Positions 25,677 to 34,796 of a DNA stretch of 46,949 nt are shown one piece after another (the stretch's first letter is position 1; every line of letters starts with the position of its first letter). This DNA comes from Deltaproteobacteria bacterium (GTDB taxonomy: Bacteria > Desulfobacterota > DSM-4660 > Desulfatiglandales > HGW-15). The translations under genes were made by a program, and so were the position numbers. Location of the stretch: NCBI GenBank assembly GCA_019310485.1, contig JAFDEF010000019.1, positions 1 to 46,949 of the forward strand, written 5' to 3'. The notes under the pieces were generated by a model. That model did not search any database, was not told the DNA's origin, and saw only the letters and a list, made by a program, of their open reading frames with translations.

Positions 25677-27107
25677 TCATGCCACGAAATCCTGTGTCCT
25701 GATTCCGAGGGATGCAGGGTTGAAGCTTCGCAACACTTTTCTAGGAGAAGTGCCACCCTCCTTTTGCTCTTCAAACAGATTCACCATCTCGCCTCGCTGA
25801 AAACCGCCTTGCTCGTTCTCTTGCAAAAGAACTACCTGCGGTTGAGAAACGCCTGCCTTTTCTCCATAACCCACCACAAGACCCATTTCCCCGGTATCTA
25901 GCTCCAGAAGCGTACCAACAGGATACCGCCCCAGCATGATGGCGAATTCTTTGACAAGTATGGGATCAAAATCCTTCCCTGCACCTTCCAGCATAGTACG
26001 AATCGCCTGGTCAGGACTGAGGGAAAACGCACGGTAAGCACGGGGTGAGGTTATAGCATCATAGAAGTCGGCGATTTGAAGTATCCTTCCAAAAAGGCTT
26101 ACTTGCTTCTTAAACAAAACGTTCGGATAGCCTGTGAGGTCATACTTTACATGGTGCTCAAAAGGACCCAGGAGTATCCTTGATTTCAGGTCATGGGAAG
26201 CATTAAGCTTCAGTATCTGCTTTACGCTTCCCAAGGGGTGCATTTGGACAATCTCCCTCTCATCGTCTGTCAACTCGCCTTGTTTGGTGATAATCTCCCG
26301 GGGGATCTCTACCTTACCCAGGTCGTGAAAGAGCGCACAGATTCCCAGGTGCTCCAGCGAACTTCGCGACAGGCCGATACGGTTTCCAAGAGACAGGGCC
26401 AGGACAGCTACGTTGACAGAATGGGTATAGGTATAGTCATCATAGTCTTTAATCGCGCTGAGGGCCAGGAGTATGGCGCTGTCCTCTTCCAAACCGTCCA
26501 CCATGGTTTGAACCATACGTCTTGCCTTGCGCACTCCTGCATAGCCTTGATACGAAATTTTTTGCGCTACCTCCTTAACTGCTGAAAGCGCCAGGAAGTA
26601 AGCAGTTCTAACCCTGACACGGAGGTCCTCATCCATCTGTTTGTGCCTTAGCTCCTCCCCTGCAAGAACCGTTACCCATCCAAATCCGGCCTCTTCAATG
26701 TTGCGGGTAAGCCAGGCGGCAGAATCTTCCTTTTCTCCTGATTGGATCAGGAGTCGTACAAAGGCCAGTAGATCTGAGTGTGGGGCTTCTTTCACACCGC
26801 TATGAAAAATCACCCCCCTTAGCCCGCGCCTGTTGAAAAACTCAAGCATTGTGTTTATCAGGCGGGCAATCTGCCTCCTGTAGTGAAGTCTTTCGCCCTG
26901 CACGAAAAACCGGCCATCAGAGATCATGATACTTAGCTCGTCCTCGATATCCAGCTTTGCTACAGTATCATGAAAGTCAGAAAGACAGAGCTTCACCAGC
27001 TCGTTGTTGTCCCGGTGGATCCTGACGGTCTGTATCAGGCGGTAGAGAACCTGAAAAAGTTTTTCTTCCCATGCCGGCGACCTATCAAACTTCCCCGATT
27101 CACTCAC
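25677..27107 (-). CDS. HD-GYP domain protein (probable c-di-GMP phosphodiesterase)
   Basis: A 476-residue protein. The N-terminal 200 residues are helical and carry no recognised domain. The HD-GYP domain starts near 222: H229 (THSVNVA), HD261-262 (FHDLGKVEIP), H290, HH318-319, then TGYP at 325-328 and ADFYDAITSPRAYR. The third motif reads HHVKYDLTGYP rather than HHExxDGxGYP, so the usual Glu is Val; metal-binding His residues remain. A C-terminal block after 385 (PVGTLLELDTGEMGLVVGYG) is common in such proteins. Its ATG overlaps the HEAT-like gene's stop by four bases. It probably acts in cyclic-di-GMP turnover with that partner. Confidence 0.88.
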   Translation of the reverse strand: MSESGKFDRSPAWEEKLFQVLYRLIQTVRIHRDNNELVKLCLSDFHDTVAKLDIEDELSIMISDGRFFVQGERLHYRRQIARLINTMLEFFNRRGLRGVIFHSGVKEAPHSDLLAFVRLLIQSGEKEDSAAWLTRNIEEAGFGWVTVLAGEELRHKQMDEDLRVRVRTAYFLALSAVKEVAQKISYQGYAGVRKARRMVQTMVDGLEEDSAILLALSAIKDYDDYTYTHSVNVAVLALSLGNRIGLSRSSLEHLGICALFHDLGKVEIPREIITKQGELTDDEREIVQMHPLGSVKQILKLNASHDLKSRILLGPFEHHVKYDLTGYPNVLFKKQVSLFGRILQIADFYDAITSPRAYRAFSLSPDQAIRTMLEGAGKDFDPILVKEFAIMLGRYPVGTLLELDTGEMGLVVGYGEKAGVSQPQVVLLQENEQGGFQRGEMVNLFEEQKEGGTSPRKVLRSFNPASLGIRTQDFVA

Positions 27108-28834
27108 TTATGCGCTCCTGGACCGCGCCGTTTTTTCATAACGCTACCGGCTGCCTCCTTAAGACCCGGGTACAAGCTCGAAGAGGCCAGTTTGAGAATT
27201 TTTTTTGCCTGATCCGTGCCTATCTCTGAAAGCGCCAGTGCAGCCCCCCGGCGCCTGGCAGAGGAACGCCATTTAGAAAACCAGCTTCCTCCAAGCAGCG
27301 TTTGCTCTAAAAAGGGAATGCTTTTCTCGGTACCGCATCGGCCCAGCGCTTCGAAACAGGCAAGAAGATAATTATCTTCATTGATCCCGAATTTATGGCT
27401 TCTAAGATACTCCACGAGCCTCTCAGCGGCAGGTTCGCTTCTTCTGGTTCCAAGATATCTTATGAAAGCATTCCGAATTGAAATGCTCTGATCCTCTATC
27501 AGATTCATAATTTTCTCTGGTATCCACAACTTCTGCTCCACAATGATTTTGAATGCCTCTTTTCGCACTGCTTCAGAGGAATGTCTTGTTATTCTGACAA
27601 GAACCTCTGCCACCTTTTGGTCTTCCATGAGACGCAGTAAACCTACCAGGCGAAGCGCGGTTACCTCATCAGCACGTTCAAGAACCTCCTCAAACTTATC
27701 TAGATCCCTGCCGGCAAGCACCACAATTGCCTTTAAAAGCGCCTTTTGACCGGGGGAAGAGGCAGTATGAATCATGGAACTGAGCGCCCCGATTGCCTCT
27801 GGTGGAAGTAGGAGCAATACTTTTCCGGCTTTCTTGATTTGATGTTTCTCTTCAGTGGCCAGAACATCTCCCAGGCGAGATAAAGATTTTTCTTCTGAGA
27901 TTCTTTTAAAGAAATCTTTTATAAGAGGAAGAGCCCAGGGTCTTTTCTCCTCGCTCAGTTTTCCTATTTGCCGCATCCCTTTAAGAATCCGAAACGAAGC
28001 GCTCAAATCCTTGTGCTTGAATGATCCTACAAGTTGCTCTTCCAGGTATACGAGTATTGCTTCAAATAGAGCCTCATTTTCCGTTCCCCTCAGGATGTCG
28101 GCGGCCATCTCGAGGACCTCGCCCGTTGTATCGCGCTCCTCCTCTTCCTTAACCAAATCCCTCAGCTTAAGCGCTTCTTCCTCGCTCAGCTCCAAGGAGG
28201 AGAAATCAATCTCCTGGAACTCTTTCAGCTGCTGTGAGCCGATGAGCAGTTCTTCAGCAATCATTCGCACATCCAGGGCACCCGAGGGGGTTATGCTCTT
28301 CTGCTCTATGGAGTTTAGTAGCTGTTTCTTGCGGTCCTCCTGTGTGATCGTATCGACATCGGATTCAGAATCCAGGATATGCTCCGCAGCATTGTACTTA
28401 ATATGCGGCAGCCTCCCTTCCCAGAGCGCTGTCACAATATCTCCTTCGGCATCACCTGAAAGGGACTTGTAGTGGTGTAGGATTTTTACAAGAGCCTTGG
28501 TCTCATCAACCTCAATACCTTTCTGAAATGTGATATCCAGCATACCGTCCCTAAACAGGGCAAAGGCAATGTCGCCATCCTTCACAGCCCCCTTGTATAC
28601 AACCTCACCGCCGTAGAGCAGCCGATCTTTCTCAACCTCCAGGCGGAGATCCTCGTGCTCACGGAGAAAAGTGTCGAGCTCATTTTGCAGGCGGCCGAGT
28701 GCTTCTTGGCAATTAACATGCTCTGGAGAATACATAGAGTGCATCTTGACAGCCAAAAGAAGGGATGTGGTAATTGCCTTGCAGGCTGAAACAGTTTCCG
28801 GAGAAGGACTTTCAGTTGATGTTACATCATCCAT
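27104..28834 (-). CDS. HEAT-repeat-like scaffold protein
   Basis: A 576-residue soluble, mostly helical protein without catalytic motifs. From about residue 300 onward it has repeated helical pairs typical of HEAT/armadillo folds (for example KALLKAIVVLAGRDLDKFEE, and SHKFGINEDNYLLACFEALG near 470). The N-terminal 150 residues include LLLAVKMHSMYSPEHVN, which resembles the helical N-terminal part of the neighbouring HD-GYP gene product. Translational coupling to that gene suggests a scaffold or input partner. It is expressed from the consensus promoter at 28902-28930. Confidence 0.7.
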   Translation of the reverse strand: MDDVTSTESPSPETVSACKAITTSLLLAVKMHSMYSPEHVNCQEALGRLQNELDTFLREHEDLRLEVEKDRLLYGGEVVYKGAVKDGDIAFALFRDGMLDITFQKGIEVDETKALVKILHHYKSLSGDAEGDIVTALWEGRLPHIKYNAAEHILDSESDVDTITQEDRKKQLLNSIEQKSITPSGALDVRMIAEELLIGSQQLKEFQEIDFSSLELSEEEALKLRDLVKEEEERDTTGEVLEMAADILRGTENEALFEAILVYLEEQLVGSFKHKDLSASFRILKGMRQIGKLSEEKRPWALPLIKDFFKRISEEKSLSRLGDVLATEEKHQIKKAGKVLLLLPPEAIGALSSMIHTASSPGQKALLKAIVVLAGRDLDKFEEVLERADEVTALRLVGLLRLMEDQKVAEVLVRITRHSSEAVRKEAFKIIVEQKLWIPEKIMNLIEDQSISIRNAFIRYLGTRRSEPAAERLVEYLRSHKFGINEDNYLLACFEALGRCGTEKSIPFLEQTLLGGSWFSKWRSSARRRGAALALSEIGTDQAKKILKLASSSLYPGLKEAAGSVMKKRRGPGAHK

Positions 28835-28901
28835 AAAAATACGACTATCCGTGGCCTTTATTAGATGGTTGCCGGATTTTCTCTGAGAAACAATATCATT
28901 A

Positions 28902-28930
28902 ATTATAACGGCAGACCCTCCCTATGTCAA
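28902..28930 (-). promoter_or_regulatory. consensus sigma-70 promoter for HEAT/HD-GYP operon
   Basis: On the minus strand TTGACA (28930-28925), exactly 17 bp, TATAAT (28907-28902): both boxes are perfect consensus. A second TTGACA lies 12 bases upstream of the first. Initiation near 28895 would give a leader of about 60 bases before the ATG at 28834. This is the strongest promoter seen in the window and implies constitutive expression. Confidence 0.8.
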
Positions 28931-28996
28931 CTTTGTTGTCAATATTTTATCGTAATTTCAAAATGTTATCTGACCTGCAAGCGGAGCGGAAAGGCT

Positions 28997-29392
28997 TTAC
29001 TCCCACCTGTTATGATTGGTCTTCTTGAGTTCTATATAAGAAACCCTCCCGTGCTTATTTATGAAAGAGGTCAGCGCCCATGATATGAGACTGATAATCA
29101 GAGAGCCAAACACAGCAGACCAAAACCCGTGAACCTCAAACCCGGGAATGAGGCTGGAAGTCATCTTGAGGAGCATGGCATTGATGATAAAGGTAAATAA
29201 CCCGAGGGTTAAGATATTAATTGGAAGGGTTAAAACAATCAGTATCGGACGGAAGAATGCATTGAATACTCCAAGAACGGCTGCCGCTAGAAAGGCGCTT
29301 ATAAAGCTGCTCACCTCTATTCCCTTAATAAAATATGAGGTGAGCGTAATGGATGCAGCAAGTATCAGCCATCTTATGACAATCCCTTTCAT
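28997..29392 (-). CDS. phage-holin-4-like small membrane protein (DUF360 type)
   Basis: A 131-residue protein with four hydrophobic segments, matching the Phage_holin_4_2 family of small bacterial membrane proteins: opening GIVIRWLILAASI, a central VLGVFNAFFRPILIVLTLPI and NAMLLKMTSSLIPGFEVHGF. The family is chromosomal in many bacteria and its function is poorly known; nothing here indicates a prophage. AAGGGTG precedes the ATG. Confidence 0.8.
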   Translation of the reverse strand: MKGIVIRWLILAASITLTSYFIKGIEVSSFISAFLAAAVLGVFNAFFRPILIVLTLPINILTLGLFTFIINAMLLKMTSSLIPGFEVHGFWSAVFGSLIISLISWALTSFINKHGRVSYIELKKTNHNRWE

Positions 29393-29557
29393 AAGCGATT
29401 CACCCTTGCGCTTTTCCCTTTAAAAAGCCCCCCTTTCCAGAAACTACCGCCGCATTATGCTCTGGGGAGTCCGGTTAACCAACGGTGGGAGACTCTCGAA
29501 TTCCTCTGTCCAGGCTCAAGCACAGCGTATAAATTCCAGAGTGTATCAGCGGGGCCC

Positions 29558-30151
29558 TTATCCCCTCTTGCCGATCAGAAGGCACAAGTCCTCTTTTTGG
29601 TTCTTGTCCAGGCGGGCAGTGGTTTTGAAACGGAGGGTTCTAAAAAGGGAAAAAATATAGTTGGCCTTTTGTCTCTGGCTCGTATTATTCAGGATGATCA
29701 CTATATCCTGGATCGGGCCCGGATACGGCACCTGGTTAATGCCGTTGACTCTCCAGCCTGCCTGCTGAAACAGCTCTTTGAGCTCCTTTGAAAACCCAAG
29801 TGCTTCTCTGTCTCCACGCACGCAGTTCAGCCGGATGCTGGTTCCGGAATATTTTGCCAAGTCCTCTTTTATTCTAGGTATCAGATGCCCCGGGATTGTT
29901 CTTCTTTTCTCCTGTTCCAAAACAACTTGGACTCGTTCGATCTGCTGGGCCAGCCTTTGCTTCAGCTTGCTTATGGTTTGCTCGTAGTGCATTGTCCTCT
30001 TACTTTCGATGCCCTGCCTGAGGTTTTGCACCTTCCTGTCGAGCACAAACTTCGAAACCTGTAATGCTCCGGCCAAAAATACGAGAACTATTGCAAGCCA
30101 CTGAAATATTGAGCCTAGTCTTACCAGTGAGTGAAGTTCTTGTAAATTCAT
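29558..30151 (-). CDS. membrane-anchored coiled-coil protein of unknown function
   Basis: A 197-residue protein. One transmembrane segment at about residues 12-32 (IFQWLAIVLVFLAGALQVSKF) is followed by a coiled coil to about 90 (LRQGIESKRTMHYEQTISKL onward) and a small globular domain of about 100 residues containing GWRVNGINQVPYPGPIQDIV. I do not recognise the C-terminal domain. ATG 30151 has GGGGGG upstream and a consensus-like promoter; an upstream in-frame start at 30172 is less likely. It may sense or scaffold at the membrane. Confidence 0.6.
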   Translation of the reverse strand: MNLQELHSLVRLGSIFQWLAIVLVFLAGALQVSKFVLDRKVQNLRQGIESKRTMHYEQTISKLKQRLAQQIERVQVVLEQEKRRTIPGHLIPRIKEDLAKYSGTSIRLNCVRGDREALGFSKELKELFQQAGWRVNGINQVPYPGPIQDIVIILNNTSQRQKANYIFSLFRTLRFKTTARLDKNQKEDLCLLIGKRG

Positions 30152-30178
30152 GTGCCCCCCAATAAGCAACACTCTTTT

Positions 30179-30207
30179 ATAATACTGTTTTTTTTATTGC
30201 ATGTCAA
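30179..30207 (-). promoter_or_regulatory. sigma-70 promoter for the coiled-coil membrane protein
   Basis: On the minus strand TTGACA (30207-30202), 17 bp, TATTAT (30184-30179), about 28 bases upstream of ATG 30151. The spacer contains an eight-base A-run. Confidence 0.65.
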
Positions 30208-30262
30208 AAATCCTTCTGATAACAAAGGGGCGCACTTTCACGTTCTATATGAGAGGAAAGCA

Positions 30263-31729
30263 ATGGCAGAAGCTTTTGAAAAAAATCCTCTTTTCCCTAT
30301 AGCAAATCCAAGAAGTATCTGTTTTTTCGGCGTATCAAGCAGCCCTTTTTCTATGGGAACCAACCTTCTTATCTCCTTGCGCGCCATGGGATTTAGAGGC
30401 TCAATTTATCCCATACACCCCCAGATAAAGGATATCCAAGGTCTGAGGGTCTACCCAAGCGTTATGGATGTCCCGCAAGTGCCTGATCTGGCGGTGATAG
30501 TGCTGGCTGCGCCAATCGTGCCCCAGGTGCTTGAAGAGTGTGGTAGGAAAGGCATCCGGCACGCCATCATAGTATCAGGCGGATTTAAAGAGGTAGGTGA
30601 AAAGGGCGTCTTGTTAGAGAAAAGGATACTTGAAATCGCCCGAAGATACGGTATCCGATTCCTCGGCCCCAATTGCATAGGCGTGATAAATCCAGGGCAC
30701 AAACTGAATACCACTTTAATCTCGTATACGGGGGCACCGGGCTTCATAGGTATGGCCTCGCAGAGCGGGAGCTTTGTTACCCAGATGTTTGGACACCTTT
30801 TCCGCCTTAGGCTGGGTTTTAGCACAGCCTTTAGTGTGGGGAACGAGGCTAATGTTGATCTTGTCGATTGCCTGACCTACCTCGGAACTTGCCCTAATAC
30901 CAAGGTCATAGCACTTTACGTAGAGGACATCAAAAGGGGAAGGGAATTCACGAGAACTGCAAAAAAAATAGCTCTTCAAAAACCCATTGTCGCATACTAT
31001 GTGGGCGGCTCGGAAACAGGGAAAAGGGCAGGTTTTTCTCATACAGGTGCCATGGCAGGCCCGGATGAACTTTACTCCGGAGCCTTCCAGCAAAGCGGCG
31101 TTATCAGGGCAACCTCCGTTATTGAGCTTTTCGACTTTTGCTGGATTCTTGGAACCATGCCCCCTGCCATAGGCCCGCGTGTCGTGATCCAGACCCATTC
31201 CGGGGGGCCCGGGGCGGCTGCCGCGGATGCTTGTGGCCGCGCAGGGTTGGAGCTTCCCGAGCTCTCGAAGGAAACACTCGAAAAACTCGCTCCTTTTCTC
31301 CCTCCTACCGGCAGCGCTCGCAACCCAATTGATTTCACCTATACCAAGAACCCTTTGGATTATTTTTCCAAGATTCCCGAGGTGCTTATCCAGGAAAAGA
31401 ATGCAGACATGCTACTTCTCTATCTCCTTCTTCCATCGCAAATATTGAAAAGAAACCTCGAGCAAATGGGCCTCAGTGAAGATCAAATCAGGGAACAGGC
31501 TAAACAATTAGTTGATACACAGTCAGGATACCTTATCAATCTACAAAAGCAATGTAAGAAGCCGCTTATAGGGTATACTTTCCAGAGTACTGATGAGGAA
31601 TATATTCAGGCTGTCCTAGATAAAGGCCTGCCAGTGCTTCCGGACGCTGTTCGCGCAGCGCGTGCCCTAAAAGCTCTTGTCCGCTATACCAGGTGGCGCC
31701 AAAATACATTGAAGCATTCAGGCACGTAG
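30263..31729 (+). CDS. NDP-forming acyl-CoA synthetase, CoA-binding/ligase part
   Basis: A 488-residue protein with the alpha-subunit layout of ADP-forming acetyl/acyl-CoA synthetases: a CoA-binding Rossmann domain (ANPRSICFFGVSSSPFSMG), succinyl-CoA synthetase-like domains (RFLGPNCIGVINP, MASQSGSF, SVGNEANVD) and the phospho-histidine loop with His260 (FSHTGAMAG). The ATP-grasp (beta) part is absent and no beta gene adjoins it, so it must work with a subunit encoded elsewhere. Such enzymes conserve energy by making ATP from acyl-CoA or activate acids. Start ATG 30263 follows GAGAGGAAAG. It lies 5' of the intact liv locus. Confidence 0.86.
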   Translation: MAEAFEKNPLFPIANPRSICFFGVSSSPFSMGTNLLISLRAMGFRGSIYPIHPQIKDIQGLRVYPSVMDVPQVPDLAVIVLAAPIVPQVLEECGRKGIRHAIIVSGGFKEVGEKGVLLEKRILEIARRYGIRFLGPNCIGVINPGHKLNTTLISYTGAPGFIGMASQSGSFVTQMFGHLFRLRLGFSTAFSVGNEANVDLVDCLTYLGTCPNTKVIALYVEDIKRGREFTRTAKKIALQKPIVAYYVGGSETGKRAGFSHTGAMAGPDELYSGAFQQSGVIRATSVIELFDFCWILGTMPPAIGPRVVIQTHSGGPGAAAADACGRAGLELPELSKETLEKLAPFLPPTGSARNPIDFTYTKNPLDYFSKIPEVLIQEKNADMLLLYLLLPSQILKRNLEQMGLSEDQIREQAKQLVDTQSGYLINLQKQCKKPLIGYTFQSTDEEYIQAVLDKGLPVLPDAVRAARALKALVRYTRWRQNTLKHSGT

Positions 31730-32039
31730 GAGATCAAGCGAGCCTGTATCAAGGAGGCTCAAGGGTGGACGATGAACTTCTTGTTTATTTGATCTGGATG
31801 CTATCTCTTTGGAAATCCTCATCCTTTCCTTGACAAAAACCGTTAAACAATACTATTTGTAAATGACGCTTTCGTGCCTTCCACACCGAACCCCCAGGAG
31901 CCCTGAGCAGCTCACGATCAGAGAAGGGGCACGGAGCAGGGTTAACAAGGCCATTTTGTGTGCAGGACATAAGAGCCGTGAGAAGAGATTTCTTCCTGCT
32001 GGCCATAAGGGAAAACCTTAATCGCTACAGTGGGTGCGC
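31730..32039 (+). other. 300-bp spacer with a tiny ORF and possible liv promoter
   Basis: A GTG at 31765 with a perfect AAGGAGG site opens a 22-codon frame (VDDELLVYLIWMLSLWKSSS, stop at 31831-31833). It could be a leader peptide or the stump of a deleted gene. TTGACA at 31830-31835 with TACTAT 15 bp further is a possible but poorly spaced promoter for livH. Nothing else convincing is present. Confidence 0.35.
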
Positions 32040-32960
32040 ATGTCTTTTACCCAGATTATCATCAACAGCATTGTAAGAGCATCTGAGCTTGCGCTCCTGA
32101 GTCTGGGACTTACAATTGTTTATGACATCTTGGGGTTTGCAAACTTCGCACATACAGAGTTCGCTGTTGTGGGCGTGTACTTAGCGCTGTTTTTGAATGT
32201 CTCGCTTGGATTAGGCATAGTGCCCGCCGCGATAATTGCTTCTGTCTTGACAGGTATTATAGCAATTTTCATTGACAGGGGCGTCTTCAAGAAAATGAGA
32301 AGCTCGGGGGGCATTATCGTAATGGTCACTTCCCTGGGCGTGGCCATAGCTCTCAGGAATACGGTAAGAGCTATATGGGGTGCCAGTGCCCGCAACTATT
32401 CCGTGGCACTGGAAAAACCAATCATCACACCTTACTTCCGAATTACACCGCTCCAGATCTGGATTATTGTTATTGGGCTGGCCGCCATGTTTCTATTTCA
32501 TCTCCTTCTTCATTACACGAAGCTGGGTAAAGCCATGCGTGCAGTATCTGATGATCCTGAACTTGCCCAGGCCAGCGGCATAGCCACTGAAAGCATCATC
32601 ACCTATGTTTGGTTCATCGCAATTGGTTTCGCTTCCGTCGGGGGCATCCTGATCGGCATGGAAACCTATATACTGCCCTATATGGGTTTTGCCATTATTG
32701 TGCCGGTCTTCTGCGCCACCATAATGGGCGGTATTGGTAATCCCTATGGCGCAATGCTGGGAGCGCTGGTCCTGGGTTTTGCCGAAAATTTCGGCCTGTA
32801 TATCAACTTCGGGCAGGTGTTGGGTATTGAAAAGATCTTTCACATTTCAAAAGGACTGTTTATTCCCACAGGGTACAAGCCAGCGATAAGCTTTGTGATC
32901 CTTATCCTGGTTTTGCTTGTAAGACCCCGCGGCATTTTAGGGAAAAAGAAGGCAGGTTGA
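32040..32960 (+). CDS. livH: branched-chain amino acid-type ABC permease (LivH family)
   Basis: A 306-residue inner-membrane permease with about eight hydrophobic segments. Family features are LGLTIVYDILGFANFAHTEF near the N-terminus, MRAVSDDPELAQASGI near residue 170 (cytoplasmic coupling helix), and VLLVRPRGILGKKKAG at the end. ATG 32040 or GTG 32034 could start it; neither has a ribosome site. It is the first gene of the intact liv set and overlaps livM. Substrate class is amino acids or other small carboxylates or amides; exact ligand unknown. Confidence 0.9.
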   Translation: MSFTQIIINSIVRASELALLSLGLTIVYDILGFANFAHTEFAVVGVYLALFLNVSLGLGIVPAAIIASVLTGIIAIFIDRGVFKKMRSSGGIIVMVTSLGVAIALRNTVRAIWGASARNYSVALEKPIITPYFRITPLQIWIIVIGLAAMFLFHLLLHYTKLGKAMRAVSDDPELAQASGIATESIITYVWFIAIGFASVGGILIGMETYILPYMGFAIIVPVFCATIMGGIGNPYGAMLGALVLGFAENFGLYINFGQVLGIEKIFHISKGLFIPTGYKPAISFVILILVLLVRPRGILGKKKAG

Positions 32961-33874
32961 TGGGAATTATAAATTTCCTTGTATATCTTGCAATTATGAT
33001 GGCCATATACGGCATTTTGAGCCTGAGCCTTAACCTTCAATACGGTTTTACGGGACTGGCTAATTTCGGCCAGGTGGGATTCTTCTGCCTGGGGGCCTAT
33101 ACCTCCACCACAATCGTACTGGTATTCAAGCTGCCCTTTATTCTGGGGCTGCTGGGAGGGATGCTGGCTTCTACACTTTTTGGCTATATTATTGCCATCC
33201 CTACGGCTGATCTAAAAGAAGACTACTGGGCAATTGTAACCCTGGCGGCCGCTGAGATTATTCGCATCTTCTTCCTCAATGAGTCTTGGGTGGTTGGAGG
33301 CGGACCTTACGTGGGAGGAGCTTTTGGTGTTGGGGGTATCCCGCAGCCCTTGAGATCCCTTTTTTCCGCCTACACTTACCCTTTCTTTTATTTGGGGATC
33401 GCGCTTTTGTGCCTGCTTGTAGCCTACCTTGTGATCAATAGCGTAACCAGATCTCCATTTGGGAGAGTGATCAAGAGCATCAGGGAAGGAGACAATCTTG
33501 CTCAAGCCATGGGTAAAGATATAAGAAAGTTTCGAATCAAGGTAATGGCCCTTGGAGGTGCTTTCGGCGGGCTTGCAGGGTGCCTCTGGGCTCACTACCA
33601 CGGATTCATAAGTCCTGAGCAGTTTCTGCCCCTTGAAACATTTCTTGTATGGGCAATGGTTATCGTGGGTGGTAAAGGAAATAACAAGGGTGCGATTCTT
33701 GGTGCGGTAATTATCATGGCCTTCTATAACTCGACCAGGTTTCTCAAAGACTACATACCCATTGAAGAAGTCACCCTTGCCAGCCTGAGGATGGTAGTCA
33801 TAGGGGTCTTGATAGTGGCAGCCATGCTTTTTATGAAGGAAGGGCTGATAAAAGAGAAAAAGACAATTTATTAG
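32960..33874 (+). CDS. livM: branched-chain amino acid-type ABC permease (LivM family)
   Basis: A 304-residue permease. Typical segments are LSLNLQYGFTGLANFGQVGF (residues about 24-43), GRVIKSIREGDNLAQAMGKD near 170 (the conserved cytoplasmic loop that is interrupted in the decayed paralogue upstream), and AMVIVGGKGNNKGAILGA near 235. The ATG shares a base with the livH stop (TGATG). Partner of LivH in the heterodimeric channel. Confidence 0.9.
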   Translation: MGIINFLVYLAIMMAIYGILSLSLNLQYGFTGLANFGQVGFFCLGAYTSTTIVLVFKLPFILGLLGGMLASTLFGYIIAIPTADLKEDYWAIVTLAAAEIIRIFFLNESWVVGGGPYVGGAFGVGGIPQPLRSLFSAYTYPFFYLGIALLCLLVAYLVINSVTRSPFGRVIKSIREGDNLAQAMGKDIRKFRIKVMALGGAFGGLAGCLWAHYHGFISPEQFLPLETFLVWAMVIVGGKGNNKGAILGAVIIMAFYNSTRFLKDYIPIEEVTLASLRMVVIGVLIVAAMLFMKEGLIKEKKTIY

Positions 33875-34010
33875 GAGGCTGTCGGGAAACGTTCTGATCT
33901 TGCTGATGATACCATAACATATTTGAGTGCTGGACTCAGGGAAGCCGTGGCCTGTGCCAGCGCTCAGTTCCAGTGATTAAAAAAATAAAAGACCTTTCAG
34001 GGTCCGGATA

Positions 34011-34796
34011 ATGCTTAGAGTTGAAAACCTTTACAAGAGTTTTGGCGGTATTATGGCTCTTTGCGATGTGAGCTTCCGTGTTGAACCTAAAACAATCACC
34101 GGGCTCATAGGGCCGAACGGATCCGGGAAGAGCACTCTTTTTAACGTCATATCGGGCTTTTACAAAAAAGACAAGGGTGATATTTACTTTGAAGGCCAAA
34201 AAATCGAAGCACTCCAACCCTTCAGTATTGCCTTGATGGGCATAGGCAGAACTTTCCAAATTAGCGAAGCTCCCCAGAAAATGACAGTGATGGAAAACCT
34301 ACTTCTCGCACCCAAAGATCAAATCGGGGAAAAGATAGTAAATGTGTTCCTGCATCCTTCAAAAATAAGGGAGCAAAACGAAAAGGATCTTCAAAAGGCG
34401 TATGAAATTCTGAAGCTCGTCCAGCTTCATGACCTCAGAAACGAATACTCAGGTAATCTCTCCGGTGGACAAAAAAAGCTCCTTTCCCTGGGTCGCATAC
34501 TCATGTTCGACCCTTCCTTGCTGTTGCTGGATGAGCCGACAGCCGGAGTTAATCCAACTCTAATCAAGGACCTTGTTATTGCAATAAAAAAGCTCAGGGA
34601 TGAAAGAGAGAAAACTATTTTGCTGGTGGAACACAATATGAAGGTTATCAGTGAAATTTGCGATAAGGTGATTGTACTTAATTTTGGAAAAAAAATTGCG
34701 GAAGGAACACCAGAGGAGATCCAAGAAAACGAGGCCGTACTTGAAGCGTACCTTTCAGGCAGCGCAAGGCAAAGAGGAGCTAATGGCAATTCTTGA
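34011..34796 (+). CDS. livG: branched-chain amino acid-type ABC ATPase (LivG family)
   Basis: A 261-residue ATPase with Walker A GPNGSGKST, Q-loop IGRTFQIS, signature LSGGQKKLLSLGR, Walker B LLLLDEPTAGVNP and H-loop LLVEHNM, and the LivG-type C-terminal helix LNFGKKIAEGTPEEI. It follows livM after a 136-bp gap, unusual within liv operons, that holds a 34-codon open frame ending QFQ with no start; I see no gene in it. Only a weak ribosome site precedes the ATG. Confidence 0.92.
   Translation: MLRVENLYKSFGGIMALCDVSFRVEPKTITGLIGPNGSGKSTLFNVISGFYKKDKGDIYFEGQKIEALQPFSIALMGIGRTFQISEAPQKMTVMENLLLAPKDQIGEKIVNVFLHPSKIREQNEKDLQKAYEILKLVQLHDLRNEYSGNLSGGQKKLLSLGRILMFDPSLLLLDEPTAGVNPTLIKDLVIAIKKLRDEREKTILLVEHNMKVISEICDKVIVLNFGKKIAEGTPEEIQENEAVLEAYLSGSARQRGANGNS

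Noticed and set aside
28997..29392. Holin-like gene as sign of a prophage
   Set aside because: The family is common on chromosomes and no lysin, capsid, integrase or attachment site is near.
31785..32006. Minus-strand 73-codon frame before livH
   Set aside because: No ribosome site, low-complexity composition and overlap with the probable liv leader; most likely chance.
33875..34010. Gene or relic in the livM-livG gap (34 open codons ending SAQFQ)
   Set aside because: No start, no recognised similarity, and a length expected by chance.
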